Origin: Balaenoptera acutorostrata
Lineage: Eukaryota > Chordata > Mammalia > Artiodactyla > Balaenopteridae
Assembly (NCBI RefSeq): GCF_949987535.1
Contig: NC_080066.1
Coordinates: 132,536,335-132,600,334, forward strand
DNA length: 64,000 nt
Direction of reading: 5' to 3'
Position numbers and translations under genes: made by a program. The first letter of the stretch is position 1, and every line of letters begins with the position of its first letter. The notes under the pieces are model-generated. The model ran no database searches, was not told the origin of the DNA, and saw only the letters and a list, made by a program, of their open reading frames with translations. Below are positions 23,527 to 35,445 of the stretch, piece by piece.

Positions 23527-23592
23527 GGGCGGGGCGGGACTCCGGGCCCTCCCAGAGCGCTGATTGGCTGCGGCCCTGGCCCCGGGACCAAT
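23527..23592 (-). promoter_or_regulatory. NID2: NID2 proximal promoter elements (GC box, two CCAAT boxes)
   Basis: About 110-170 bases upstream of the NID2 ATG lie a GC box (gggcggggcggg on plus, 23528-23539) and two CCAAT boxes. One CCAAT box reads on the minus strand (plus ATTGG at 23563-23567) and one on the plus strand (23588-23592). No TATA box is evident. This arrangement fits a CpG-island promoter using Sp1/NF-Y-type factors. The exact start site cannot be fixed from sequence. Confidence 0.6.
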
Positions 23593-24904
23593 CGCCGGCT
23601 CTGAGAAAGTTCGACAGCGGCCACCACATCTGGTTCTCATTTAAGTTTTCTAAGGCAGTGGTCAACGGACCGGCGGGGCTGGCGGGGTGAAACATCCCGG
23701 CCAGGGGTGGTCGGAACCATTTCTCCTCCGCCTCCGCTCCCCGAGAGCTCGCGGGGGCACTCTCACCCTCCTCTCGAGGCTGCCCAGGGGTGCCGGCGAC
23801 TCCCGCCTCCGGGACCAAATGGCCCGCACGGTCCGAAGGCAGCAGCGCTGCAGGACCTCAGCGCCAAGGGGGACCTCGCGGCGGCTTGTGCAGCTGCTGG
23901 CTGGCGCGAAGTGCCCCGCCAGGCTGGCAAGGCGAGGATGGTGCCCTGCCCTGGGGTGCCGGGCGCCCCTCGCCCTCGAGGTCAGGCTCTCGGGCCGAGA
24001 AGCAAAAGGCACTGTCGCAGCCACAGCTTCCTCGGCCTCTTCGCTCCACCCAGAGACGCTGCGGAGAAGCGCGCCTTTGTATGAAGCCGGGGGGCTGACT
24101 CCTAAATTCCGTCCCCCTCCCGAAGGCCGCCTCCCGGGAGAGCTGGACTGCCTGGGAGGACAGGGCCACCGGGCCGAAATGCCTGCCAGTTCGGGTCAAG
24201 AGCGTTGTTTACCTTCCCCGGGGAAAACCGCACCCGGGAAGGCCATGAAACGCGACAGTGTGTGATCGGCTCTGTTTGGGGCATGGAATGAGGCATCCGG
24301 TTTGGACACCAAGCAGAAATGAGTCAGGAGCCACGGTGGAGGGACCCCGGGTCTCTCGCCCGCTACCCGCGGGCATGGAAGCTGCCCTTGACAGCGCCCA
24401 CGGAGGTGGTAACCCGAGCTCTCCGCGGGACTGGAAATCGCACAACCTCCAAACCAGCTGCGAGGGTGTGCGGGAACCCCATCTGCCATACACATCCCCG
24501 CTGCGAAGCTCCAGGAGCCGGACGAGATTTTATTACCAATTTTATTATCAAGAGCTTGATATTTCCCAGATAGACTGTTTTCTTTCTCGGGACCCCCATG
24601 GGGTCCTTGGAAGCAAAGGTATTTAAAAAGAAGGGAAAAGCAAACCTTTGGAAATGCCTTAAGGGATGCTCAAAAAACAGATTTCTTTTTTTGTAGGTGT
24701 TTATTCCAGTTATACAAATCCTTACCGTCCCACAGGGACAAGCCCTGAAAACTTTGAAAAGATCAGACTGTGAGACTCACAGAATCAACACAAAATGGAA
24801 AATTGCCCCAAAGCAGTTTACTTCCTTAGACTGTGGAGATTTTGCATATTTGGTGTTACAAAAATGTATCTGTGTTTGCATACATGTTCTCCTTTCTTTT
24901 GGAG

Positions 24905-24995
24905 ACAGATATTTTCATTGTACTGAGGAGGAATTAGAAGCTCAAAGACATGAGGTGACTTGACTTGCCCAAGGTCACCTAAAGTTACTCCTTGA
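24905..24995 (-). mobile_element. MIR SINE fragment
   Basis: Reverse MIR core tgaggaggaattagaagctc and gacttgcccaaggtcaccta. Confidence 0.65.
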
Positions 24996-25094
24996 TATGA
25001 AATCCTTCACTGGCTTTCTGTAGCTTTTGCAAATCTCTCAACTGAGAATAAAAATAGTTAACATTTATTTAGTGGTGATAAGCCATAAGTTAGT

Positions 25095-25920
25095 GGGTCA
25101 GGCAGACCCTAAGATGGCCCCCAATGATCCCCAGTTCCTGATGTTCACTCCCTTGCATAATTTCTTCCCCTGGAGTAGTAGGCTGGCCTAGTAACTTCTA
25201 AACCAAAGAATGTGGCAATAGGGATAAGAAATCATTTCAATGATTAGGCTAAATCTGTCTTGCTAGCAGACTCTCTCTCCCTGGCTTTGATGAAGCAAGC
25301 CATTATGCTGGGAAGGCCCACATAGCAAGGAACTGAGGACAGGCTCTGGCCAACATCTGCAAGGCACTGCCAACAATCATGTAAGTGAGCTTGGAAGTGG
25401 ATCCTTCCCCAGTCATGTCTTGAGATGGCACGTTAGCTCTGGCTGACACTCTGACTGCAGCCTTGTGAGAGACCCTGAAGCAGAGGACCCTCACTAAGCA
25501 GGGCTCAGATTCCAGACCCACAGATACTTGAGAATTTAATAAAGCCGTGTTGTTGGTTTTTTTAAATTTTTATTTATTTATTTATTTTATGGCTGTGTTG
25601 GGTCTTCGTTTCTGCGCAAGGGCTTTCTCTAGTGGCGGCAAGTGGGGGCCACTCTTCATCGCGGTGCGCGGGCCTCTCACTATCGCGGCCTCTCTTGTTC
25701 TGGAGCACAGGCTCCAGATGCGCAGGCTCAGCAATTATGGCTCACGGGCCTAGTCGCTCCGTGGCATGTGGGATCTTCCCAGACCAGGGCTCGAACCCGT
25801 GTCCCCTGCATTGGCAGGCAGATTCTCAACCACTGTGCCACCAGGGAAGCCCAAAGCCGTGTTGTTTTAAGCTGTTATGGTTTGGGATAATTTGTTATGC
25901 AGCAATAGATAAGTGATAGA
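25095..25920 (+). mobile_element. MLT1-type solo LTR (ERVL-MaLR), split by a SINE
   Basis: The sequence follows the MLT1 LTR pattern: aagatggcccccaatgatcc near the start, ccttgtgagagaccctgaag in the middle, and after the SINE ttaagctgttatggtttggg then aatttgttatgcagcaatag at the end. Without the 298-base SINE and one duplication copy it is about 510 bases. No flanking internal retroviral region was recognised, so it is probably a solo LTR. Confidence 0.7.
25555..25852 (-). mobile_element. CHR-type SINE inside an MLT1-type LTR
   Basis: The reverse copy is flanked by a perfect 14-base duplication aaagccgtgttgtt (25541-25554, 25853-25866). It interrupts the 3' end of an LTR whose text continues directly after it. 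Confidence 0.95.
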
Positions 25921-25979
25921 GCTAGACAGACACTGTGCTAAAGAAATCAAGACTTGATTTCTAGGTAAAAAAAAAAAGA

Positions 25980-26080
25980 ACAGTTACTGCTACATGGCTA
26001 GTAAGTGTAAGAGCTGTGACTTGAACTCAGTTCTGTCTGATTTCTAAACCTCTGATCTTTAGTTCTAAATCACATTGCCA
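25980..26080 (-). mobile_element. MIR SINE fragment
   Basis: Reverse MIR: acatggctagtaagtgtaag, gagctgtgacttgaactcag and ttctgtctgatttctaaacc. Confidence 0.6.
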
Positions 26081-26089
26081 CAAGGCCCT

Positions 26090-26515
26090 CTGCAAGGCAG
26101 CTCAAGACTACCTCTCAAACTTCAGCTCTGGCCACCACTGGCCTTTCAGCTGGGACTTTAGTTCTCAAAGGCAACCTCCTATTATATGCTTTGGACAACC
26201 CCACATGCTAGTCCCTCTACCTATAATGTTTTTTCCAATCAATCTCATCTAGCCAAAAACTTATTCAAGAATTGAATCAAAACCCTTCTCTTCAGGAAGC
26301 TTTCCTGGAAACCAGTCTAACATAGAAGCCCCTTCTCTGCTCCATGTGCCCAGCGCTTGTCATTATCATATCTCCTGCTATCCCTGGTCTCCTCATAGCC
26401 CCCTCCCTACCACTACAACACTTAGAGGAGGGGACTTGGTCTCATTCAGGGCCTGCTACAACTCCAGCCTGGCTCGTTGGAAGACCCTTAAAGAAATATT
26501 TGTTGAAAGAGTAAA
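26090..26515 (+). mobile_element. L2 LINE fragment
   Basis: Weak L2 pattern with cttctcttcaggaagctttc, gacttggtctcattcagggc and tail aaagaaatatttgttgaaag. Confidence 0.5.
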
Positions 26516-27432
26516 GCCAAGCAAGGCAACCTAGGCCTAGGACCCATGTCTGCAGCTCAGATGAAACATTCTTGTCCCTACACCACCTTTCCTGCTAATC
26601 TGACCTGAGTTTTGTAATCCTCTTTACCAGGCTGCCTAGCGACTCACCTACCACTGCTCTCCAGTTTTTGTCATTCTTTCATTCATTCGTCCATTCAGCA
26701 ACTATTTCCTGGGAGTTTACCATGACAAACACAACTCTGCAAGAAATAACAGAGCGCAAGATGTGACCCTTGACCTTACAGATCTCATAAGCAGTTGCAA
26801 AAACAAAGCATAAATATGGAAAAAAAAAAAAAGGAGCAATGCTGCAATGTAGCATGCATTTAACAGCAAAACGGGCAAAAAATGCCCTTGAACTGAGAGG
26901 CTGTCACTAGGTTCGAATCTGATGTAAGTAGATCCAACAGGGAAGAGGCTGAAATGAGCAGTCCTGACTCCTGTCTGCATTAAAGTGGCCGAATTCTTTT
27001 TGAAATATGAGGCTTTGGACAGCTGTGCTTGAGCAGACACTCCTTTGAGCTCTTATTCTAATATTGTTTTTAAAAGACTCTATGGTACCCAAAGAGTGGT
27101 TTCTCCTTTAAAATGTCACTTTGGGTCTTGGTGAAAAGAAAAAAATCTGTCATAGCTATTTCACTGGTCAAAGTAAATACTGAAAAAGTATTTCTTTTGT
27201 ATCCCCAGCTCCAGAGTAGAATTTCCGTGACCTGCCAGACTAGCTAAAGAGGCAGAGGCCCTTCCAGGCTGGAAGTTATAGAGGACTTCTTCTCTAGACA
27301 TTTTTAGTCCTCTTGGCTTGGATCTTTAGAGTAATTGCTTGAGAGGTAAGATTCTCAAGTGCAGGAGTTTTTATCCCAAGCCACGGATGGTACCAGATGC
27401 CTTGCCAAGAGACCTCGGCAAGAGTCTCCAAA

Positions 27433-27436
<4 letters not shown>

Positions 27437-27484
<48 letters not shown>
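27437..27484. repeat. (TA)n microsatellite
   Basis: About 24 perfect TA units, self-complementary and cruciform-prone. Confidence 0.95.
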
Positions 27485-27485
<1 letters not shown>

Positions 27486-27863
27486 TTGTGGCTATATTTC
27501 TGTTATAAATACAATGACTTCAGGAATGATGACATTTCCTGTTATTTTAATCAAGAGAATGAAAACACATTTGCTCCATGGTATGGCAAATAGATTTTAG
27601 TATTCAAGGCCAAGTTCTATGTATAGCACGGACTGGTGTGTGTACATGTTTGTATTGGAGGTGGCCTTGGCAGAAAATGTTCTGGTTCTTGTTGCACACA
27701 GTGATTCCCTACATGACTTTACTCTCCATTAAATTCCAGGCTGGGTGTTCTAGCAGGTAGAGAAAATAGAGTTGTGCAAATTCGCACATCTCCACAGACT
27801 CAGGATTGATTGAAAATTATGTTAGGCCTATGAAAAACCATTCACTACTTAGAAATTCCTAGT

Positions 27864-27941
27864 GCTTGGGATATATTTGAAGGTCATTACAATGTAGGTG
27901 GGATGCCCTACATTTGAATGACCTCCAAATATATCCCAAGC
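27864..27941. repeat. Near-perfect long hairpin
   Basis: The left arm gcttgggatatatttgaagg tcatt...aatgtagg (27864-27898) pairs with the right arm cctacattt...aatgacctcc aaatatatcccaagc (27907-27941). The stem is about 33 bp with one mismatch and one 2x2 internal loop, and the loop is 8 bases. A weaker outer pairing (acttag/ctaagt) extends it. It could be a small inverted-repeat transposon or a primary microRNA-like fold. Strand is undetermined. Confidence 0.85.
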
Positions 27942-28629
27942 CCTAAGTCTTCACTTGAGTTTTTCATTTATGTCCAACTCCCTGCTGAATATCCTCTTGG
28001 GATGATACTTCAAACCGACATCTAAGAGAATGAGATCCACTACTCAGAATTTCTGAGTTTTCAGTTTCAGTTAATGGCAGCAGTATCCACTCCCTCTCTA
28101 TTACCATTGCCCTGTTTTGGGTCCTCACTATTTCCCACCTGCTAGCTTCTGTGGCAGAAACTACAGGTTAGCTACATACCGTACCTAATAACTACCACTT
28201 ATTCCCAACCTCCTCCCTCGCCCAAATCTACTACGTAAGTAAGAAGGTCACTGATTTCCCAGCTTCTCTTACAGCTAGAGGTGGCCAGCTAGTATAGTCC
28301 TGACCTGACCACCAGTAGTTTCCTCAAAGTATGGTGGTCCCTGGGAGGGCTTTTCCACTGGTGATTAAAGGGAAGAGTAGCATCTTTCCCTATTCTTGCT
28401 TCCTTAAACACAAATGTGTTGTTTTGAGCTCAGAGGGCCATCTTCTGACCATGAGGTGACACTGTGAGGACAAAAGGATAGCAAAGCAAAAAGACAACAA
28501 GGATGTGAGTGTCTTAGCCAGTGAGGAACTGCCTACCTCCAGACTTAGAAAACAAATCCTGTTGGCTTAAGCACTGTTCCACGCAGCAGTACCTAATCCT
28601 AACAGATGCTTTGCTAAATCCTTCCTCTA

Positions 28630-29330
28630 TGTGTATCTCAAACACAAATCTGACCACCACATATTCCTGTCTAAGACCCTCTGGTGGCTCTCCCTCACCT
28701 TTAGGGTGAATCTTAAGCTGGAAGGGCCCTCATGGCTTGGCCTCATCTGTCATCTCCTGCCCCTTCCTGCTCACACCTTTAGCAACACCCAACTGTTTCT
28801 AGTTCCCCGTCTACACAAGTATTTTGCTTCTGGTGTTCCTCTGGTCATGCTGTTCTTGGACTGGAACACCCTGCCTGTCTCCTGATGGTCTCTCCTTCCC
28901 TTCAGGATTCAGGGCAGACATCACATCACATGGGCAGCCTCCCCAAATTCTGGCAGAGAACCTCTCCTCTGCGTGGCTGTGACACCTGGGCACACTCCTG
29001 TCTTAGCTCCTCAACGAAAATACTGAAATGGCCTTTTTATGTCTGTCCCTTCATCTGGTTGAAAGGGCCCCGGTTGTAGTTTTCCTGTAATGGCACTCTT
29101 CTGTGTTCTTTTTTCTTATGCACTCTAATGTCTGTTTCAGACTGTTTTTCCCACAAGCCTGAGCACAGACAGAGAGATAGGCCTTGACAGTCCTACCTGG
29201 CCACTAGAATGTGAACCAGCGCTCGAGGGCAGGATCGGATCTTCCTCATATTCTAAATCTCATGGGTCTAGCATAGTACCTGCTACAACCCTCTGGGCTG
29301 TTTAGTAAACCACTGTTGATTTGAAGGGGG
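28630..29330 (+). mobile_element. L2 LINE 3' end
   Basis: L2-like order of phrases: gaccctctggtggctctccc, gaagggccctcatggcttgg, cttggactggaacaccctgc, cagggcagacatcacatcac and a final region ctcatgggtctagcatagta. Confidence 0.65.
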
Positions 29331-29999
29331 AAAAAGTGTTGTAAAGAAATCTTTCTTAACTCCTGTACTTTTTCCCAAGCAACCCACTCCCTGCTTCTTC
29401 ACATATTAATTATATTCTGGATTGTTGCAGGGAAAGTAGAAATTAAAAGGTGTGGCTTTTATGCTGGTAGACAAGACTCCCACTGCTGATTATATTTGAA
29501 GGTATTCCGGTTGATGGCATTAGATGCCTATAGAAAGAATAGTGCAGAAAGGCCAGTACTGCTCCCTTTCCTCCTGTGACTACCCCAAGTACAAGTTAGC
29601 ATTTAATTACTATAACATCAGCATGCAGCTCCTTCACAAAGATTTCTCTCCCTACCCAGACGGTAAGTTCCTCAAAGGTCCTGCTTTTCACTTCCTTTAA
29701 GACTCCCACAGCTGTCTAACACAATGCTGAATAAATAAGGGCTGGTCAACTTCTAATGAGTTGAGTGACTGCCCAGGAGTGATCTCAGTGTGCGCTGTCT
29801 CGTTGGGTAGTGGCTGTGGCCGTGTTTCCAGAAGCTGTTGTCCTTGGCTTCATCTGTGCTGCTTTCCTAGACATCCTGTGCTTCTTACCGAATTGAATCA
29901 CCTTGTTTCTGCCGCATGTGACCGGCTGGCCATTGTCACTTCCTCTAGAAGTTAGTGCATGAGTCAGAACAATGCTAATAAAGCCAAAGATAATCATGG

Positions 30000-30205
30000 C
30001 AAGCCTTAATTGAACCTTTATAATGTACCAGGTTCTAGTTAAGGACTGGATAAGAATGAGTTCATTAATCCATTGTACACGCCCATTTTGCAGATAAAGA
30101 AACTGAGGCGAGAGGGATTAAGCAACTTGACCAAAAACTTAGCCAGCAAGGGTTGAAACCAGAATTCAAACCCAGGCAGTCCAACTCTGTTAGTTTATAT
30201 CTGTG
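30000..30205 (-). mobile_element. MIR SINE
   Basis: Reverse MIR: cccattttgcagataaagaa, actgaggcgagagggattaa, accagaattcaaacccaggc. Confidence 0.72.
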
Positions 30206-30949
30206 GCCTCCAGAGCTTTTTTTGATTTGCCACACTGAACATTGCTGTGCCAGGTACCAGGCAGAGAATCTGATCCAAAATTAACCAAAATCCACCCTCA
30301 GCAGTAGTTTCCCAGATACATCTGATATTTGAAACACAGCCTACAGGACATATATTCTCTATATTCCTTCCCTGTACTAAGTTATGTCGTCAGAAAACAA
30401 TGCAGTAGGGTTATGTTATCTTACTGCTTCCAAAAAATACCTTGACTGAGTTAAGATTTAATTTTATGCTTTCAACTTTTATGGAAGGTCTTTATGAGAA
30501 AAATCAACTTGATAAACATTTCAGTATCTTTTTATAAAGCTACATTTAACGATACTATTTTAATGAATTTTCTCATATAAGGTTTACAAGTAAAATGCCT
30601 CCTAAAATTCAGGACCAGGAATAAGTAAGTATCTCCAGTCTAATCTGGGTGTCTCTGGGAATCAAACATTGATTAAACTGTACACCTCCCCATAGATCAC
30701 ATGGTACCAGTCACAGAACCCAAGAGTTAATCCTGAGCTCATTTCCTTTCAGGAAAGCATTTTAATTCTATAGCAATTCTCCAAGTTCATTGTGCTGAAA
30801 ACGAATGTGTCACCTTTCACACCAACCCAGTCCTTCTCCTGCCTCCCATTGCTGTCAACTGTGACACCATGTCCCCAGACACTCAAGCCGAAACCTCAGC
30901 CACCTCTATTTGACTTCTCGCTTTCCCTTTCCATGTACATCCAATTACT

Positions 30950-31085
30950 TGACAAATGCCACAGACCACAGATTCACAGAGATCAAGATTTTGTCTTTTT
31001 TGCTCACTGGTGTATTCCTTGCCCCTAATGTAATACCTGACACACGGTAAACGTTTCATAAATATTTACTGAACGAATAAAATTC
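30950..31085 (+). mobile_element. L2 LINE tail fragment
   Basis: The text attttgtcttttttgctcac, gcccctaatgtaatacctga and aatatttactgaacgaataa is an L2-type 3' terminus. A weaker upstream extension to 30780 is possible. Confidence 0.55.
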
Positions 31086-31689
31086 TGTAGATTTACTTCC
31101 TGCCTCCTGGTCTCCAGTCTTTTGCCCCCTTCCAATCCTCCCTGCCGTCACTCAAGTCCAGGCACTTACCACCTCTCCTTGTCGTTAAACAACACTCTAA
31201 TCTACCCAGTCTTAGCCCACAAGTTCCAGTCTATCAGAGTTCAGCTGCTGTTAAGTAAGCTTCCTAAAATACCTGAATATGCGCCTTCCTTGTTCAAAGG
31301 CTTCCCTTGACCTACCATTCAAGAGGAGCGTTGGATATTATTCTTACATCTGCTTGCAATAATAACTACATGGTATGAGTGAAAAGGAGAAGGAGCAGAG
31401 GCCAGACCACGGCAGCTGGGGAGGAAGACGCTGATTAGAACTAAGCACACGGTCAGGATGAAGACAGATAGCTTACGCACCTTTCAGGTTGTGGAATGAA
31501 AGGAGGTTATGTAAACCAGGTAAAAACGATAAAGCGCCACAGACAGTTGTTTTATCTATCAGTAATACATGTTCCTGTAGATGTCATCAAAAAAAAAAAA
31601 AAAGCAAAGACATGTCAGAGAAATGGATGTATCATTTTGGAAAGACTTCTGTCATAGGTTTTCATTCATTATCTTACTAGGTCATAACA

Positions 31690-31875
31690 ATCCTTACATC
31701 AGCAGAGGAGTTTGTGGTTTACAGTGCACGATTTCACATGCATTATCTCATGCAGTTCATTCCAACATCCTGAGAGGCAAGCATTAGTATCTTCAGGGGA
31801 GACCGAGGCTTGGAGAGGTCGGGAGACATGGCCAAAAGTTGCCTAGCTAGTAAATGGCAGTACATGCCCAATGGC
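31690..31875 (-). mobile_element. MIR SINE
   Basis: Reverse MIR: gatttcacatgcattatctc, gaccgaggcttggagaggtc and gttgcctagctagtaaatgg. Confidence 0.65.
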
Positions 31876-32079
31876 ACTGACACTGTGGAATTTGTTTGTG
31901 GGCACGTTCTTTGCTTCTGTGTTATCTTGAACTAAAACCCTAGACTTTGTATGCCAAGGCTGGTACCTTAGTCACTCCACCAGTGCTGTCCCACTATCAC
32001 CATCCACTGCTCTATGTAGTTCTGGAGTATTATCATTCACTATATACTCTATGTAGTAGTAGCAGCAGTAGTACTGGCA

Positions 32080-32310
32080 ATCTACTTCAAGTGTTTCATG
32101 ATCCAGGCCAGCATGCATTACCTTATTTAATCCTCATGGCAACTCTTTGAGTAAAATATTATTTCTTTTTACATCTGATGAATTTTTTACATTCTGTTGA
32201 GGCCCAGAAAAGCAGTTTAGCTAAGGATACACAGCTACCAAGTACCGAGGCTAAAATTCAAACCTGGGCAGGCTACCTCAAAAGCTTGAGTATTTAACAT
32301 CATTATACCA
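32080..32310 (-). mobile_element. MIR SINE
   Basis: Reverse MIR: gcattaccttatttaatcct, tgaggcccagaaaagcagtt, ggctaaaattcaaacctggg. Confidence 0.7.
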
Positions 32311-32696
32311 TGTGTCCTAGAATTTTAAACATCTCCATCCTTCTAAATTGTCCTTTAATAGGATCTTTCATCACCTCTTTGCCACTTCTTTAATTTTTAT
32401 TCTATATATTCAATGAGCAGTATCCTGATAAACAGGTGAGTTCATGATTCAGGAACAGTCCTGAGCATTATATATCCTTGAACTCCATTACTGACTTGAT
32501 CTCATTGGGTTTCATATGTTTTTCCCCTCTTATTTCATAGACTCATAGCCTTTTGGAACTAGAAGGGGCCCAAGAAATCCTGTACTCGAATCCCCTTGCT
32601 TTAGTGTGACAAAACTCTGACTCAGAAAGTTCCAGTCTCTCGTTCACACATCGTAGCAGGAAGAGAATCAAGTTTCAAGTTCCCAGGCTAGCAACC

Positions 32697-32909
32697 ATGG
32701 AGCCAAAGCTCCAGCCCTTTCTGCCCCACGCAATGCCGGCAATAAACGGAGATGATGGGAAGAAGCACCCTCTCTCAGATCAGTTCAAAGCACTGGTGAT
32801 GTACTCTGCTGAGCTCTCTGGCTATGATCTCTTCAAAGACAAGGTATACGGGAAGGACTTAATAGACCCCTGTTCCCTTGACTTCAACATGGAAGCATTC
32901 ACTTGGTAG
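32697..32909 (+). other. Small ORF (70 codons) with strong start context, unknown
   Basis: An ATG in the context gcaaccATGg opens a 70-codon frame ending in tag. The product is polar, with a central LSDQFKALVMYSAELSGYDL and an acidic Lys/Asp-rich end. I do not recognise it, and no splice signals, polyadenylation signal or family motif support a gene. It follows old SINE-like text (32530-32680) and could be chance, or a piece of an unknown retrocopy. Confidence 0.2.
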
Positions 32910-34089
32910 TTTCGGTTGAAAAGACCACCTTTTAGCCCTTAATTGAAGCATCTGGCAGCCACAGTAAACAGAATAACAGAATCACATAAGCAGAATGGTA
33001 GCTTCCCAATGTTATTTTCCGACGGGAGGGGAAAGGTGTTCTATTTCAAGAAGGGAAATAAAATGATAGGCATTTGGGGGAGGGTGCTTCCTTCAGTTGA
33101 GACTCCTGGGTAAGCGGTTCTGTGAAGTGGTGACTTCACTAAAAACATCTGGTGCATCCTAACCATTACTTAGGGTGCCATTTTAAAGACTTACTTACAT
33201 GGAATGATCTGTTTTGGCCCTTCTATTTACAACTCAAAGCGTGACTCATTAATAAGCCATGCGAATAGGACAGGCCTCATCTCTACGCTGAGCTGGGAAA
33301 TGAGCGCAACCAAGAAAAATTCAGCCTTCCGGCCTCAAGCCAGCAGATTTTCTTGTGTTGTTTTCTCCTTCTCCTCCTCCTTCTTTTCCTTTTTTTTTTT
33401 TTTAATTGCCCTTCCATAATACACACAAACTTAAAGGAAAAATGTAATTGAAAACATTGCTTTATATTTGGCAAATACCATGCTAACTGCTAAAGAGATT
33501 ATTCTCACGCCGCCCACCAAAGCATTCCATTGTACATTTTGGAGCCCAGGCAGATATACACAGTTAGGGTCCATGAAACTGTCAGAGGAGAGAGAACCTT
33601 GCTTACTGTGGCCCTCAAGGGCCTTCTATACTCATGGTTTTAATAAAAGGAAGAAGGAGCATAGGAATTTAAGACAAGTAGGATGAAACAACCTTTTGCA
33701 TCTAATTGGTGGGTGGGGGAAAGGCAACGCTCAGGCGTGAAGGGGGTTAAAGCCTTAATGGACGTACATCTTCCACATCTGTATCATCCACTCCTGAAGA
33801 ACTGAGCATTGACCTACACTTCATACAGTTTTCATTTATAAAGAGAGTTTGCAAGCGATGGCCCTGAACTCCCAATCCCTCCTCAAGTAGCAAGAGAATC
33901 ACAGTTCATTCACACTTGGCCACTGCCTTTGTCAATTTAAAAGCAGTCTCTCTTAACTCTACCCAGAAAATTTACAGGATGAATAAAGACTTGTGAAGAA
34001 ATATATATTTTTCTCATAAAACACTAATTAGATCTTTTTCTTTCAGTAACATTTTTCTGTTTTAAAAGTTATTTTAAAACGTACATACA

Positions 34090-35125
34090 GTAAATTTTGC
34101 TTTTTTGGTGTACAGTTCTATGAGTTTCGACAAAAGCTTAGAGCTGTATGATCACTACCACAATCAAGAGACAGAAAGTTCCATCACCCTAAAACATTGC
34201 CCAGTGCATCCACTTCCCTCACCCCACCTCTCAGCCCTAGTCACCACTAATCCGTTCTCCAAATGTCATATAAATGAAATCACAGAGCTACTTGAGCTGG
34301 ACTTCTTTCACTTAGCATAATGCATTTCAGATTCATTTATGTTGGTACATGTACCTGTACATTATTCTTTTTTACTGCTGAGTAGTCCATTTTATGGGTG
34401 TACTGCAGTTTCTTTATCCACTCAATAGCTGAAGGACCTTGAGCTGTTTCCAGATGTCGCTGATTATGAATAAAGCAGCTATAAACATTCATGTACAGGT
34501 GTTTGTGTGAAAATAAGTTTCATTCTTTTGTCCTAGGAGTGCAATTTCTGGGTCATATGCTAAGTGTCTGTTTAACTGTATACCAAACTGTCAAACTGTT
34601 TTCCAGAGTTGTGGTACCATATTACATTCCCATCAGCAATGTCTAAATGATACGGGTTTTCCTCATCCTTTCCAGCATTTGATGTTGCCACTATTGTTTA
34701 CTTTAGCCATTGTGATAGATGTGCTGTGGTAGCTCACTGTGGTTTTTTTTTTTTTTTAATTAATTTATTTATTTATTTGCTGTGTTGGGTCCTTGTTTCT
34801 GTGCGCGGGCTTTCTCTAGTTGCGGTGAGCGGGGGCCACTCTTCATCGCGGTGCGCGGGCCTCTCACTGTCGCGGCCTCTCTTGTTGCGGAGCACGGGCT
34901 CCAGACGCGCAGGCTCAGTAATTGTGGCTCACGGGCCCAGCTGCTCCACGGCATGTGGGATCTTCCCAGACCAGTGCTCGAACCTGTGTCCCCTGCATTG
35001 GCAGGCAGATTCTCAACCACTGTGCCACCAGGGAAGCCCTCACTGTGGTTTTAATTTGTATTTCTCTAATTATTAACAATGTTGAGCATCTTTTCATATG
35101 CTTATTTGCCATCTGTATATACAGA
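34090..35125 (-). mobile_element. L1 3' UTR/ORF2 region, antisense, split by SINE
   Basis: Reverse L1 text includes cacttagcataatgcatttc, ttatgaataaagcagctata, ctgggtcatatgctaagtgt and tacattcccatcagcaatgt. After the SINE, aacaatgttgagcatctttt continues it. No functional frame. Confidence 0.85.
34747..35038 (-). mobile_element. CHR-type SINE inside an antisense L1
   Basis: The reverse copy has its poly-T end at 34747 and target duplication ctcactgtggtttt (34733-34746, 35039-35052). The host L1 resumes seamlessly. Confidence 0.95.
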
Positions 35126-35144
35126 TTTTAAAAACAGTCTTTAC

Positions 35145-35445
35145 CTGGTTTCAAATGTGATACATGCTTGTTATAAAAAATTTAAATGTTACAGAAATAT
35201 GTTATATTGAATACAAAAGTTTCCTTTAATAATTTTACTTTCTAGTCATAGCTACTGTTAACACCTTAGTGTATATTCCTCCATGTATATGCTAACATAT
35301 ATAGTATTTATAGAAGTGCAAAAATGGTGGCATTTTATACGTATTTTTTGAAAACTTGCTTTTAATCACTTAATAAGAATCCTGGATAGCTTTCCACATT
35401 GTGGTGTTCAATTGTCTTGTGCTATATTTTCTAATAAAATAGAAA
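35145..35445 (-). mobile_element. Old LINE fragment (L1M-like)
   Basis: Reverse-type phrases include gctactgttaacaccttagt, cctccatgtatatgctaaca and cctggatagctttccacatt, as in ancient L1 3' regions. The family is uncertain. Confidence 0.45.

Larger units (their letters stand above)
22190..24540. promoter_or_regulatory. CpG island covering NID2 promoter, exon 1, intron 1 and exon 2
   Basis: CpG dinucleotides and GC content rise sharply here against an AT-rich background on both sides. The island includes both first exons and continues about 1.1 kb upstream of the start codon, where no coding similarity was recognised. Long open frames on both strands between 23.6 and 24.5 kb are an effect of the high GC content. 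The NID2 island is a known target of cancer-associated methylation in humans. Confidence 0.85.

Noticed and set aside
23687..24265. 192-codon plus-strand open frame upstream of NID2
   Set aside because: It lies wholly in the CpG island, where stops are rare on all frames. Overlapping frames of similar length exist on the other strand, and the product shows only low-complexity Arg/Pro/Gly composition.
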